A DNA stretch of 64,000 bases, from contig BCHH01000003.1 of NCBI GenBank assembly GCA_001599595.1, positions 2,106,263 to 2,170,262 of the forward strand, given 5' to 3'. Origin of the DNA: Beverwykella pulmonaria. Taxonomy: Eukaryota > Ascomycota > Dothideomycetes > Pleosporales > Melanommataceae. The translations under genes were made by a program, and so were the position numbers. Of the stretch, positions 46,513-58,468 are shown in pieces. Each line of letters begins with the position of its first letter. Positions within the stretch are counted from its first letter, which is position 1. Under the pieces are notes generated by a model. The model was given only the letters and a program-made list of their open reading frames with translations, was not told the DNA's origin and did not search any database.

Positions 46513-48129
46513 GGCGGTATCAGTATCAGTGGAATGATATCAGTCGGGCCGTAGTCCTTGGTTGGATGCGAGATAAGGGCGAGAAGCGATAGAGGTCCGA
46601 CGGGGGGTCCCGCGCCAGCACGCTGGGCAATGTGGTCCTCCTGCCTGGGAGTCTGCGGGTAAGCCGTTGCTAGTATCGGGAGTACAGCTTGGGGTCGCAA
46701 GTACGGTAGCTGGAGGCGTGGATGCACCAGTCACACGAGCTTGCAGCAGGTAAAGCACCAGATCGGGAACTCGACCGGGCTTATCGCGTGGGAGATGCGT
46801 ATATGGCCCACAGGATATAAAGTATGGAGACGTAAAAGCAAAATCGGACGGGGGGATGCGGGTGCGGAGTCGCAGGGAGCGCGGTATTAAGGGCCCAGAT
46901 TGCCCGTTCTGGCAGCGAGGAGTATGAGGTGGTGGATGCTGCGTGCCGTCATTGAAGGTTGGGGCTCGAAGATGGTGCGTTCGCGGAGGAGCACGGATGG
47001 GGCGCTGCAGGAGCTGTGGGAGACCTAGAGCCGGGCGCGGGAACCGGGCAGGCGCATCGTCTGGGGCGGGAGCAGCAGGCGCGGAGGGTGAATTGCGAGG
47101 AGTGAATTGCGCGGTAGAGGAGAGCGCTGGGGGGTGTCTTTTGAGGATTGTCCAGTGTCGCGGTGATGAACATGTGCCTGGTGGCTTGGAAACGTTTACG
47201 TGATAAATTGAGCCAGGGGTCCCAAAGCGGATTGGCGCGCCAGTCCGCAGCTCTGCATTGCATGACCTCTTCCCAGCACGCAGAGATAAGGGAGTAGCAG
47301 CCAATGGCGCGCGTGTAGAACCCCCACTAGCTCTCCGTGAGCGTAAAAATATTAGGGCATCGCAGTGCCCAGAGATAGCAGATCGCACACGATGCTCGGT
47401 GGAAATGCTCCGGGCCAAGCAGCGCGTTACTGTTAGGTACTGTTTTCATGGTTGGAAGTGCTGTGCTAGCAAGAATTAGCTTCTGTCTGCACGGCACTTA
47501 AAACCATTGCTGTGACTCGCTGCGCACGCAGCACTACGAAGGAGTAAGATGACATGTGTTATAAATGGTCCTCTTAAGCACTGGAGCATGTCCCGACCTC
47601 ACGCGATGTCTGTTCCGCTCCACTCCACTCCGAGATCGGATGATGGGTTCAGTGATACTCGTTCTAATTCGCCTAACAATACATCTCCATATCTACATTT
47701 ATCATACGATAAACCACGCACATATTTGGACATGCGCGAAACATAAAAATAATCCTCACCCTTCCGACAGAACTCTAAAGAGCGAGTGCGAGCGACGTGA
47801 ACACTTCAACCGCGATATCAACTCCGCTAAAAAGCGGTATGTGTTAACCTTTGCCTTCCCGCGAATCACCCAGACGGGAGGTGCGGCGAGCCTCGCTCCG
47901 CCTTCTCCATGTGGTACTATGCGGAAGTGACAGCGGAAATGGAGGCCCATGCCCATGGCAAGATCTAGGCTGATCGGCAGGCAGGTGACTGACATGACAT
48001 CGGAAGGGAACGCCGAGTCGGCCCGAACCGACCTCGTAGATCTATTGAATTGCCGGCAAATCACGTGCTATTGTTCCAATGTCGGCACCTGACCTCTTTT
48101 GTCGCTCACGAGAGTTGCCACAAACATTC
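46513..48129. other. Long upstream region of the Zn2Cys6 gene
   Basis: This 1.6-kb region likely holds the promoter and 5' leader of the regulator and, on the left of 48129, the 3' flank of the C2H2 gene. A 292-codon minus-strand frame at 46540-47418 is Pro/Arg/Ser-rich with no domain; I treat it as GC-driven, though a long leader with upstream frames is possible. Confidence 0.45.
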
Positions 48130-50958
48130 CTAATGCAGCGAGTAAACATCCACCCCATTTGTCAATCTTGCGGGCACTGCCCCAACTAAGGAGCTGTGCA
48201 ACACCAGCCCACCAAACGCACTCTTCGGCACCTTCCGAAACAGCCTCTGCGAGTTCTTTGACAGCGGCCCGTCATTGTGATCGCGGATGTACAGGCGGTT
48301 CCGTGTCGAGGCGTCAAGTCTTCGGCGATAGAACTTGGGACACGTATTCACTGCGTCTACCGGGCGAGATAAGATAGGAAAGCCATGTCTGTGCTCATGA
48401 GGCTTGTTCTTTGGCGAGGAAGGCTGCGAAGCAGTGGCGGCATAGGCGAGATCCATGGTCGCGGCGCGCGTGAAGATTTGCGCCGAGTTGCGGATCTCGC
48501 GGGTGGGTGGTTTCTCAGGCATGGTCTGCGATGAGGCTTTGCGGTGGAGCCTCTTCTTTGGTGACTGCGTTGTCTCCCCGAGATCCATGAAGTTCAGTCT
48601 AGGCGTCTGAGGTATCTCCTGCTTTTTCTGCGACTTCGCTGTGGTTGCTCCAGGGTCGGTATAGGCACGGCGGACGGCGACAGAGGCTTCGACGGGCCTG
48701 AAGATAGCAGGTTTATCCTTTTTACTTGACTTTAGGAGCAAAGTCCAGCCCGCGAAAAGAGTCCCATCGTAGTTCGTCCTATGGCTGTCTTGGAGATGCT
48801 GTCGAAACCTCTGACCGGAGAAATAAAGTCTTTGGTTGCAGTTCCGGAAGTTGTGCTGGGTAATGTGTTCCTTCAAAATTGACCCCTTGACCTTTCCGTC
48901 ACCTTTGACGAGTGTCTCATTGCAGTAGCAGCACACTGCTTCAAGGTTTGCCCGAGATCCAGCAGGATAAATGGTGTACTGCATGCCTGGGAGAAAGCTG
49001 CAAGACCACATAGTGCAAACTGGATGCAGCTTCTGCGCTATCGCACGGTTCTCATATGTCCGTTCGCAATATGCGCAGCGATGGGGCAGATCACTAGCAA
49101 GTTGATTAGCAAATCAGACAATTAGAGGAACAAACGAACTTACGCATCTGTAAATATTGATTGAATTGGGTTTGGCTGCACCGTCTCATGGCTAACTCTC
49201 CCACTCCACCAAGACATCATGTCCAGTCCTTGCATGAAATGCCACTTCACATGCTCAGTCCGTTCCTTGTACGTAGCAAATGTCGCACCACAGAAGCCAC
49301 AGTGCAAAGCCTGATGACCATTCTTCAACGGTAGAACATGCCTCCACACCTCAAGGAGTTCGGACAATCGGAGTGGCTTCTGCGCAGGACTCACTTTATG
49401 AACCTGGGAAATGTGTTGCAAGAAGTGGTCTTTACTGCTGAAGGTGCGCTCCGAAAGTGGCTTCTCCTGACATGAAAGGTAATCGTGGTCGGCGAGATGT
49501 GCGGGACTGGGATTGTTCCTTGCGCAGAACGGGCACCGATCAGGCCATTTCCCAATTCTAGGGCAGCACACCCATAGCTCCTCGGGCATATGGATCACCT
49601 GCTCATGACGCATCCACTCCTGAGGACTGTGAAATCGCTTTGGGCAGAAAGTACAATGGAATCTGAGTCGCTTGCTTGTCTTTCGCTCAAGTCCCAACGT
49701 GGATCTCTTCTCTATCGCAGCCTGGCGAGCCTTCTCGTCCAGCGCACTGCTTGACTTGGTTCTTCTTGGGATCTTACTAGGAAAGGCGTCTGTTGCGGTG
49801 CCATTTGTGCTTGGTCGGTCTGGAAGATCATCGGTGGAGCTCACTAAATTGCTTCCGCTGGACTTTGGCCTCTCAATACTCTTTGCATCCGACATGTCAC
49901 CTCCCAAGATCCACGCTAGTTTGGGTCGTGCTGCCATTTGGGCGTAGGCCATCTCATTGGTAACTCTGGTGGGAAGAGGTTCAGGGCGTACGTGCTCGGT
50001 TTGATATTGAAGCAGCTTTTCCTCCAATTGCCTTGCCTTCTCCTGAATTCTGGCGATCTCTTCTTCTACCTTTGCCTTATAATCGATCTTCTTGTCAGGC
50101 GAGTAGCCAGGCATGAACCTACTCATCTGACCTGCCCATGTCTTCTCCATGTCGACCGTCCCGCTTGTTGTAGGCCTCTCTGGCGACCTCGTTGTTGAGT
50201 TATCATATAGCACACTCTCGGGCTTAGGCAATTCAGGCACATCGGGAAGTACAATAGGATGCGACCTACTCCGCTGGTGATGACTAACGGATCGATTGGT
50301 CTTAGAGACAGCACTATAGGAGGTGCCCGTAGAATCAGGGGCACTTCCAGAGGTGTAGAATGTGTGTCGGCCATCTGAATTTGCATCCAGCGAGGTATCT
50401 CGAGAGTGATTTCCGCGCGATACTACAGGCAAGCGAGTCCCACGACTCGGCGATGTTTGCATATTTAGTGCTGCTTTGATGGCTGGGACTGAGGCCGGCT
50501 CGTCCTCTAAAGGGGCACTGAGGTAGCGCTCGATTGACATTCGGCTGGAAGTCTTGGACGCCGCGATCCTTGATGCGCCTTTCATCCGGTCGGACATGAC
50601 TGGAGTTGGTACAGCATCATCGGCCTCCAAAGAGCTGTATCTTTCAACAGGCAGCAGTGCCTCTAATCATAGTGAGAATGCTTCACTGGGCTGTCCAGGA
50701 CAGGGGTGGCATACCTGATCGTGACTTGCGAAGGCGGTGACTATGGAACCAACTCTTCATCTTGATATTCGAATGAGGCGTTTGCAACAGAATGGCGACC
50801 GATAATGGGGCGATGCTATACTCGACTTGAGAACCTGCTCGTAATGACTGGTTTCGCGTAGATGGAGGTCGACCTGTATATACATCTTGCTCTCCACTCT
50901 GGGTCTCCACGGACAACTGATGGGACAGATTTAGCCTGCTGCGGGTGAGTGTCGACAT
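48130..50958 (-). CDS. Multi-C2H2 zinc-finger protein
   Basis: Three exons (50715-50958, 49144-50662, 48130-49093) with introns of 52 and 50 bp give 908 aa. The N-terminal 270 residues are Ser/Thr-rich and disordered. A coiled coil lies at about 277-304 (AKVEEEIARIQEKARQLEEK). Zinc-finger modules start at about residue 418: FHCTFCPKRF with RHEQVIH, a longer Cys-rich segment (WVCCPRIGKWPDRCPFC), HCGFCGATF with HVKWH, and in exon 3 HRCAYCERTY and VCCYCNETL with HITQH. The C-terminus is basic and Ser-rich. A sequence-specific DNA-binding role in the nucleus is likely. I cannot assign a named regulator. It is transcribed in the same direction as the TamA-type gene. Confidence 0.8.
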
Positions 50959-51081
50959 GCTGGTACCGAGTTCTACACTTCCTATTGAGACGGATATATA
51001 TGTACTATCCAGTCAGCCAAAAACGGAAGGGAAGATATCGGGCAGATTGCTGAGCACGGATCGAAGCATGGCTGAAACTCC

Positions 51082-51542
51082 TCATGCCTGGTTTGCGGTC
51101 AGTCTGGGGAAGTCTAGACATGGGTAAACGCCAAGAACATGGCGGTCCGAAGGGAAATGATGCAATAGCCGGCTGAGCATGGTGATCAAGGGACACAAGC
51201 ATCCGTCGATAGCATCACGATTACGAAGATCAATGATGATACTGTAGACAGAAGAGCCAGGGTATACCAAGTCGACGAGGATGTGCCCTTCAATGCGCGG
51301 GTGGAAAAAGGATCGTCGTCCTTCTAGAAGGAACACCGTTTTGAGTAACAGTAAGCAGAAACGAACAACACACAATGCGCCATGTGGGTTCCAAACTTGA
51401 CAAGCGACGACTTCGCTTCGTACATTTCCTCGGTTGGCAGTCCAGGCGTCTGAGGTACCTTAGGGGTAGCTCCCTTCAACCGAGTTGTTGCACGCGGAGA
51501 AACGGTTCTTCCAGAAGGTTTGATGTACCATAGATTGTTCAT
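51082..51542 (-). pseudogene. Frameshifted gene of unknown family
   Basis: The first frame starts at ATG 51542 (MNNLWYIKPSGRTVSP) and includes PQTPGLPTEEMYEAKSSLVK and FGTHMAHC. A second frame, offset by one base just after HMAHC, reads LLEGRRSFFHPRIEGHI, PGSSVYSIIIDLRNRDAIDG and runs to a stop at 51082. No intron with GT-AG borders joins the two without a stop, so a one-base frameshift is the simplest reading. The residues look like real protein on both sides of the break. An assembly error would also explain it. Function unknown. Confidence 0.35.
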
Positions 51543-53963
51543 GACAGATTCTGATTTCTCGGGACGCAGAGCTCAGGAAAGAATTGACGGAAAGTGAATG
51601 TCGTTCAAGCCGGCAGGGCTAGCGTCTCAACCGCCGTCTGGAGGTGGTGGACACAGGCCGGGGGTGTCTGGCAACATCAACAGTTGAGAGCGTCAGGGGC
51701 TGCATATTATGGAGATGATCAAAACAAGGAGTGTTTGGTCGAGGCAATTTATCCAGATGCTGAGAAGTTGGTGTTGATGCGGTCGAGATGAAGGCCACCT
51801 GCAGGCAGCCCCGCATCTGCGGGGAAAGCGCGACATAAAGGCTAGCCTCATTCGGACGGCCCTTGCATCAGAGACCACTCCAACTTCATGCGCCGTACGT
51901 TTCTAGAATCCTAACTCGTTCGATGACCTAGCATAAAAAGAGACGACAGCATGAACATGATCTTCTAGAAGGCGCAATCACTGCTAAAATCAACGCTTGA
52001 ACGGGACGATCAACGTGCACTCATGCTCCGGATGCAGCCTTCGGCCTCTGCCGAGAAGAATCCTCCGAAGCATTTATCATGGTTAGCAATGACAACTGAG
52101 TCTGCTTTTGTGGTTAAAGTAGGTTTTGAAAGGCCAAGTGTCAAGTTATCGTGGATAAAGAGTGCGTCAAATAAGTGAGCTAGGGCTTGGAGCAAAAGCT
52201 TGATTGTAGCTGAATTGATTCCTAGCTATGGCTACAGATAAGATTCACTGTATCCATCGCTGGAGGGTGGGAAAAATCGGGTCGGCTTGGCGTAAGGTTG
52301 TTCATATCGGGACCGGACCGAGAGACCGCAGGTGCTCAAACAGTCCGAATCAGGACCGGGGGTTGTTAGCGAGTGGCAGATATACCCACTACCAAAGACA
52401 GCCCTCAGACAATTGATAGGACTTTTGTTGAGAGTTGATCTAGTCCTATCTGGCCAGAAATCGATTGTTGGGCAGCAATGAGGTCGCATCCTCTGCAGTC
52501 CCCTCTCGGACTCGAGATCGACGTCACACAAGTCGATGGGATTGACTTTGAAGTCAGCCAATTTCTGATGTTTCAGGCTTTCTTCAACTCCATCGAGAAC
52601 ATCCCCCAAGGCGATATCAGCTAGATTAGTCACGCGACCTCACTTGTATCTCCTAAGTACGTCTTCCATCTTTGTGTCAGATGCCCGATGGGAGGGAAGG
52701 CATGAAGTTATAGGTTTCCATAGCTCCAAGGTCCTCGCCGGAGGGTCCAGGAAGAGGCATTTTCTTCCACGGATGTTGATCTCCCTTCCCACCAGATGGT
52801 CGTATCACCGTTTTCCCACCCACGTCCGGAAGCTGAACGGCGATTTTAAACCCTGATCGTGTGGAAAGGGGGTAGAGATACCGATCAACCCACAGATTGA
52901 GGTGTAGAGTAGCGTGTTATAATTTTTGACATTTCCATCCTTGTTCTTCAACGGCAGTCGCGTCGCTGCGTGTGATCCGAGCACCAATTTCCTGTATTCG
53001 CGTCGAAACAGTCGAGAACCCTCTCATTTATAGGCAATAGCATCACCCCTCCCTGCGGCATGAGCTACATCTTGCGCCTCAGGCTAATGGATTCCTCGAT
53101 AGCCGCCTTTCATGCCCGGTACACCGCTTGACACGTGAGGGTCTTTTTGTCTGGAAGCCTGAGAAGGATTCCTCAAGGAGCTCAGTTGCGTTCAGTAGTG
53201 ATTCGTTTGGCGTCATGTCGCCTTCAGCCTCGCTTCCGCTCTCCCCTCTGAGTACATCAATAAATCGTTCGCATAGGATCAGTACTAAGGGTGTACTCGC
53301 CGCGTTTCCCGAAGTTTGTTATCTTTGATTGACTACGATCACGCTGTGGAGCGAGGACAAGTAAGACAGAAGTTGACGAAAGCTTTGGAGCGTCGCGCCA
53401 AGCGAGGGCCGAGGAGTTGAGCATTCCGCCACCTGGAAGTGAAAGTGGAAGTAAAGAAAGGAAATGGGAGTGAAGAAGTAGTTGGAAGGTGAGGCTAAAG
53501 AGGTGTAAGTAGTGGAGAAAAATAATTTGCACCGATAGAAGCTTGGAGGGCATAAAGATTATAGCGTGTCATGGTGGATCAACACAACTTCGAAGGCACG
53601 AAATGAAGCATACAAGTGAGAGCACTCCCAAACCTAAAATTATCTTAATTTATTCTCCATATAGTATTCATTGCTACACATATGTACAAACATGAGCATT
53701 CATCGTCGGTCCAAGGTATATGTCCCCTCACGCTCCAATTGACCGGTGTTACCCGACCGGACTGGTCATTCATCCCGCCATTATCATGCCATCGTAATAC
53801 AAATTCTAGCCTGGTTTGCTCAAGGTGGACAAGGAAGGTGGAGGAGAATCGTCAGAAGACAGCCGTGCTGCGAGTCTCGTCCGGATCGAAGCGCACGGCA
53901 ACCATGCTCGAGATGGCTTGGGAAGGAAGGTCTCGGAAGGTGGATGCAAAGGTAACTAACGCA
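51543..53963. other. Gene-poor stretch before cks1
   Basis: No gene is recognised. A 133-codon minus frame at 52232-52633 starts with GTG, shows an acidic segment (LADIALGDVLDGVEESLKHQ) and has no known motif. Other frames are shorter. The right end is the cks1 3' flank. Confidence 0.4.
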
Positions 53964-54467
53964 TCAATGCATGGGAGGCTGGTAGTTTATCGGCCGTCTA
54001 GTTCTGTGGTCAGCTACTTGCCAGTCCTCAGGCTATAGTAGACTTACTTGAAGAGCAGAATGTGCGGCTCTGGCTCATGCACTTCATAGTGCTCCCATCC
54101 TAAACTCTGCAGATTTATCAGCGCCTAGCCCCCCGGAATAGAAGGGATCCATACTTGTGTGATGCCTAGCGCCCTCCACTCCTCCTCCCATAGCAGCTTC
54201 AGTGTTCCTCGCGACCCGTCGAAGTATTCCTTTGGTATGGCCTTGAGCATCTGTTTGGGGAGCTGCACGTGGCGATATTCATATTCATTGTCCGCGTATC
54301 TAGAGTACGGTCAGCAGGGTACTAGTTGAAGGCGCTGCCTGGTACATGGCGCACCTGGCCGAGTAATGGATCGCATCAACAAATTCATCCAGCTTCTCCT
54401 TTTCGGTTTCAGAGAGCGGGCGCGGCTTCTTGTTGCGCCGTGTGAAGTCTATGTCGATGTTTGCCAT
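53964..54467 (-). CDS. cks1: Cyclin-dependent kinase regulatory subunit CKS1
   Basis: Four exons (54355-54467, 54155-54299, 54048-54106, 53964-53997) give 116 aa. All joins are in frame; introns are 48-55 bp. Motifs are those of the Cks/Suc1 family: [40 protein letters not shown] and [16 protein letters not shown], including the [10 protein letters not shown] beta-hinge region. The protein binds Cdc28/Cdk1-cyclin and helps multisite substrate phosphorylation and cell-cycle transitions. The last exon is only 34 nt and adds [10 protein letters not shown]; without splicing, translation would stop right after LLFK at 54044. The family strongly supports the spliced form. Confidence 0.93.
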
Positions 54468-55446
54468 TTTGTGGTGGTGCGGGCGAAGAAGGAAAGCTTG
54501 TGTGCTCGTGCCGTGAGATCGTGGGCGGTGTTGGTGGTGGGGCAAACGACTGGTGAGCAGGTCGCAAGAACGTGATTGGTGGGCAGACGGATGCAGGTGT
54601 GGCTTGAAGATAGAAGGTGTATGTAGGTTCGAGGACGTAGGTGTAGAGCAGGGGTGCACGCAAAGAAGTGTGTTGTAAGTAAAATCGTCGGGAGTGAAGT
54701 GAATGAAAGCGCGAAGTCACCGTGACTGGGCGTCGGGGGAGCGCGAAGTCAGAAAACAAGTCGTGTTTATGTCGGCGCGGGAAATACAGTCTCATTGGCT
54801 TAGCTTGGCCAGGTTTAGCGTCGGACCCGGTTTTATCCGTTCCGACATGCGCTAGCAGGAACACAACCGCAACACCTCATCAACGTCTATCGTGAGATTC
54901 AACTATGCCATGTTTGGCCTAGCTGCGTGCACTGCCACACAAACCATGTTGCTTGAGTCTTTCACCCTCCCTCTTCGCCCTGTACATCGCAAAATATCCC
55001 CGATACCGCCCAATTCGTCATGACCGTCTTCTCAACTAAGGATAATACATATATCAGTGGCTAGTGTAACTTCTTAGGCCTCTCTCAACGTCACTGATTT
55101 ATCCCAGTTTGAGGGGTGCAACACAAGCACGATCTCGTATATCAAATTACCGACTTGCAAGCATGTTCTAAACAATAAGGTTGGGTCTAATGCTCTCCGC
55201 TTTTTAGAATCGCACAAGTCTTCATCCTAGATCCAATTAGATTGGCAAATCTGACCTTGCAGTTCCCGAACCCTTGCTAAGGTTGTTCCCTGTCCTGCTG
55301 GCGTTCCCCAAGTTAAATATTGACTTTCGAGGGCTGAAGCAAGACTTCTCGCTTTCCAGCGTTAGTCCACCGCCCGTCGACAGCTCACTCGTCGTATCCA
55401 GGACCACACAAGCTCAGTTTATCGCCCTAGGCCTAGCTATGTCAAG
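54468..55446. other. cks1 promoter and flank of a HET pseudogene
   Basis: The left part is the cks1 promoter. The right part (about 55270-55446) may hold the decayed N-terminus of the HET pseudogene, but no readable start was found. Plus and minus frames over 54300-54860 are shadows of cks1 or compositional. Confidence 0.45.
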
Positions 55447-56860
55447 CTTCCAACTCGAGTCCTAGATCTCGGATCTATCGGCAACCTTCGAAGCGATGTC
55501 AAACTTCTTGTGACTACCGGTAAAGTGCTTGCCATGTACGTTAGCTTGAGTCATTGCTGGGGTTCAAAAGCTGCAGTCTGAAGTCGACTTCTCGAAATAT
55601 CGACGCTCATAAAACCCGTATACCACTTGGATCCTTCCTAAGACCTTTTAAAGAGGTGGTGATCCTCACGATATGGCTGGGTATCCGATATCTCTGGATC
55701 GACCGTGTAGCAGACTGGGAAAAAGTATCGAATATCATGGCAACCGTTTACGAGCACTCCTACCTTACGCTATTTGCAGATAAGGCAGCAGGTGATGTAG
55801 ACGGCCTGTTTATAAACTAGGACCGTTGCGACAGCCAGTATGAGCTCGTTCATGAGCAGGATGGCACTTCCGACGATCGAATATACGTTCGCGATCCAAC
55901 TCCTCACTCACCTGTTGACACCAAGGGCCAGGAAGTCGTAGCCCACCAAAGCTTCCCACTGTTATCTCGAGCGTGGGCATATCAAGAACGAATATTATTT
56001 CTACGAGCCCTACACCTTGGAAGTTGAGAGATGTACCGAGAATGTCGAAAAGCGACAAATTGCGAATGTGGCCTCGCTGGCATATCTCTAAGTTCGTCGA
56101 TACCAGTCCCGCAAAATTCAGCTAAACAGGAATATGTCTCCATGTTAGAACCATCTCTAACACCAACAAGATACACGATCTACTCTTTTGCTCCTTGGAG
56201 AAGCCCGGTCGAGAAGTACTCAGTTCGGGATCTGGGTCCCCATCGATCGCCCCTGCTTTGTCAGTCCTTATCAAGAAAATGGAACTTGCTATGCCTAGAG
56301 CGCGATACCTCACAGGAATATGGGATAATAACGTGACTGCGTTGGTTGATATGGCACATTCGCCAGCCGCCATTAGTATATTTGCTCGATTATGCTGGTT
56401 ATCCGCCTCTATCACCTCCCTCGGTCTACGTGGTACCCTCATGGTCGTGGGTCCCGGTGAATCGACCTACCATATACTACTTGATCGACCGAGACCTTGC
56501 AACTGAGCCTACCGGACGGGTCCTCTACGAAATTATTGCGACGAACTGCATACTTATAGGCCAAGATCCCACAGTTCGGGTTGTAAGAGGTGAAATTACA
56601 GCCCAAGGCTAACTGGAACCCACCACCTATAAGTCTGAAGCAGATACTTAGCACCTTTTCGCCCAACGCTTTATATGGGCTACTCGTTAAGCCACACGTT
56701 TGTGGGATTTCACTTGGACAGCCTCGGAAATGAAATTTGTTCATCTACTTCAATCGGCAGATATTGGCCCCAATTCCTACTATCTCATCATGGCACCGAT
56801 TCTCGCCGAGAAAAAGTTCAGAATCTACCACTGTCTGGGTCTTTTAAATCTGCACTGTGG
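55447..56860 (+). pseudogene. Decayed HET-domain gene
   Basis: Fragments of a typical HET protein occur in order on the plus strand: LPTRVLDLGS, YVSLSHCWGSKAAV, STSRNIDAHKTRIPLGS, LGIRYLWID, VYEHSYLTLFADKAAGDVDG, SFPLLSRAWAYQERI, MELAMPRARYLTGIWD, YVVPSWSWVPVN and FRIYHCLGLL. At least three frame changes are needed (near 55580, around 56240 and before 56400), and stops interrupt at 55818-55820 and at 56028-56030, where family alignment expects Trp. The core segment usually following YLWIDS (LCI and the next residues) is deleted. It was probably another incompatibility gene and is now non-functional. The 3' limit is approximate. Confidence 0.8.
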
Positions 56861-57725
56861 ATTAGATTGTGCAAGTGATTACGAGAGGCTTCTAACTGTG
56901 GCAAATCTCTTTACCAACACTTCAACCATGATGATCATATGACTATTTACTTCGGTTTTCTAGTTTTATTGAGCGGCGAAGCAGAGTTTCGAGCTTTGTT
57001 CCAGTTACATATGTCTATTCATTTGAGGGTATTTCCGCTGTCACAGAATTGTCGCACCTTCTTCTTGTCGATGAGGACCTCCTTTTGCACTCCCTTCGAT
57101 TTTTACAGAAGTCACAAATCCGAGCCTCCTACCCAAGCTAGCCAAGACCTTTTACCATCAAAATTGGTCAAGAGGCTGAAAGTCTACAGTGACAACACTG
57201 AAATGTAGATTCCCAAACGATTTTCTGAAGTGGCTTTTCTCGACCTAATTGAGCGTTTGTTCATGGGCAGTGAATATGCGTTCGATAAGTCATTTCAAAT
57301 TTACAACACTTCCAGCCTATCATTCTCTATCCTGTTCTCTAATCGTAGCACCATGATAGTACTAGACATATTCGCCGTCAGATCAAAATATCCTTCGACA
57401 AGGGTCCGATGAGACTTAGACTCAACAGGAGACTGGAAGCTACTAAACGAAGTTTCACGACTAACTGTGCCACGACCTGTTGATGGAGTGTGGTAGACTA
57501 AGATTTTGTAGAACAATTGTGCCCTTGGGGCCTTCCACAAACTCACCTAACAAATAGAGAGTGCCAATTTTGATCCACGCGATGGGTACGAATGAGACGG
57601 CAAACTGAGAAGAAGGAAAGACGCAATATTGAAGATTTGCTAGTTGGTCACGCAGAAGTATTATATTATGATGTTTGAATTGGACAGTTCAGATGTAAGA
57701 GTAAAATCCATGGGCGGATTGATGC
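56861..57725. other. Intergenic after the HET pseudogene
   Basis: AT-rich sequence with short frames (56939-57208, 57230-57412 plus; 57301-57546 minus) and no recognisable motif. It may include further unreadable HET tail. Confidence 0.4.
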
Positions 57726-58468
57726 CTACTTCTCGTTCTCCCCCTCCCAACTATATACCAACCTAATCCTCTGGACCTTCGCCCCTTTCCTAACCACAAA
57801 CCTCCTAACAAACCACCTCTCCTTCACACCATCCACCTCCACATCAGCAAACCCCCAAACCTGCCACCCCGTCCAACCCGCCTTCTCATTCCTTACCCAA
57901 CTTTCAACCACCTCTCCCTTTGCCGACTCTTCCAACCACCCCTCGCACAAGAACTGCGCATCCTCCTCCTCCCACCCCTCCTTCCCCACGCCTACATTCT
58001 CCGCCAAAATAGTAGAAATAGAACTCCACCGACTCCTCGCCATCAAATCGCCAAACAAGTAATCAGAATGCGGACGCAGTTTCCAGTCTAGATTCCGCTT
58101 CTCCGTCGTGCCTTTCAGGCCTCCTGTGGCCGTTTGCTCGAAGTCTATGTGCATGATTGGTTCTGCGTTGGGATCGTCGTCGGGGGGAGCAAGATAGGAG
58201 ACGAGATGCTGCGTCACGGTTGCGAGGCCAATTGCTTTGCGGGTTAGCCAGCCCATGCCCTGGAGAGCGAGGACAGGGTCGGTGGGATTGGAGAGGGTTT
58301 TGTTCTTGGGGTTGTTAGCTGTGCATATGGGTAGGTGTGAAAAGGAGCTTCATGTCAAGGGTGTAAAAGGTGTAAAGGTGTGTGTGTGTGTGTGTGTTGG
58401 AGGGCAAAACGAACGATCATCCATTTCCCGTCGAGCGATTTAATCGTCTTTGTAGCTGGGGCTGCCAT
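57726..58468 (-). CDS. Conserved fungal protein of unknown function
   Basis: Two exons (58415-58468, then 57726-58304) give 210 aa. Exon 1 encodes MAAPATKTIKSLDGKWMI; the 110-bp intron has donor GTTCGT, a GT dinucleotide run and the branch/acceptor GCTAACAACCCCAAG; exon 2 opens with NKTLSNPTDPVLALQGMGWL. The pattern LDGKWxxNKTLSxxxDPVLALQGxGWLTRKAI and the later IDFEQTATGGLKGTTEKRNLDW match what I remember of a family widespread in ascomycetes. A small beta-barrel (calycin-like) fold is a guess from size and pattern. No signal peptide or membrane segment is seen. An internal ATG at 58256 would give a shorter protein, but the upstream exon fits better. Confidence 0.8.
58378..58397. repeat. (GT)10 microsatellite in an intron
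   Basis: Ten GT units on the plus strand lie inside the single intron of the 57726-58468 gene. Read on the transcribed strand this is an AC run. It makes the intron longer (110 bp) than its neighbours and may vary in length between strains. Confidence 0.85.

Noticed and set aside
46540..47418. 292-codon minus-strand frame upstream of the Zn2Cys6 gene
   Set aside because: Pro/Arg/Ser-rich with no domain, in GC-rich promoter DNA; no splice join to the gene was needed.
52232..52633. 133-codon minus frame with an acidic start
   Set aside because: Starts at GTG just after a stop; no motif or splice support.
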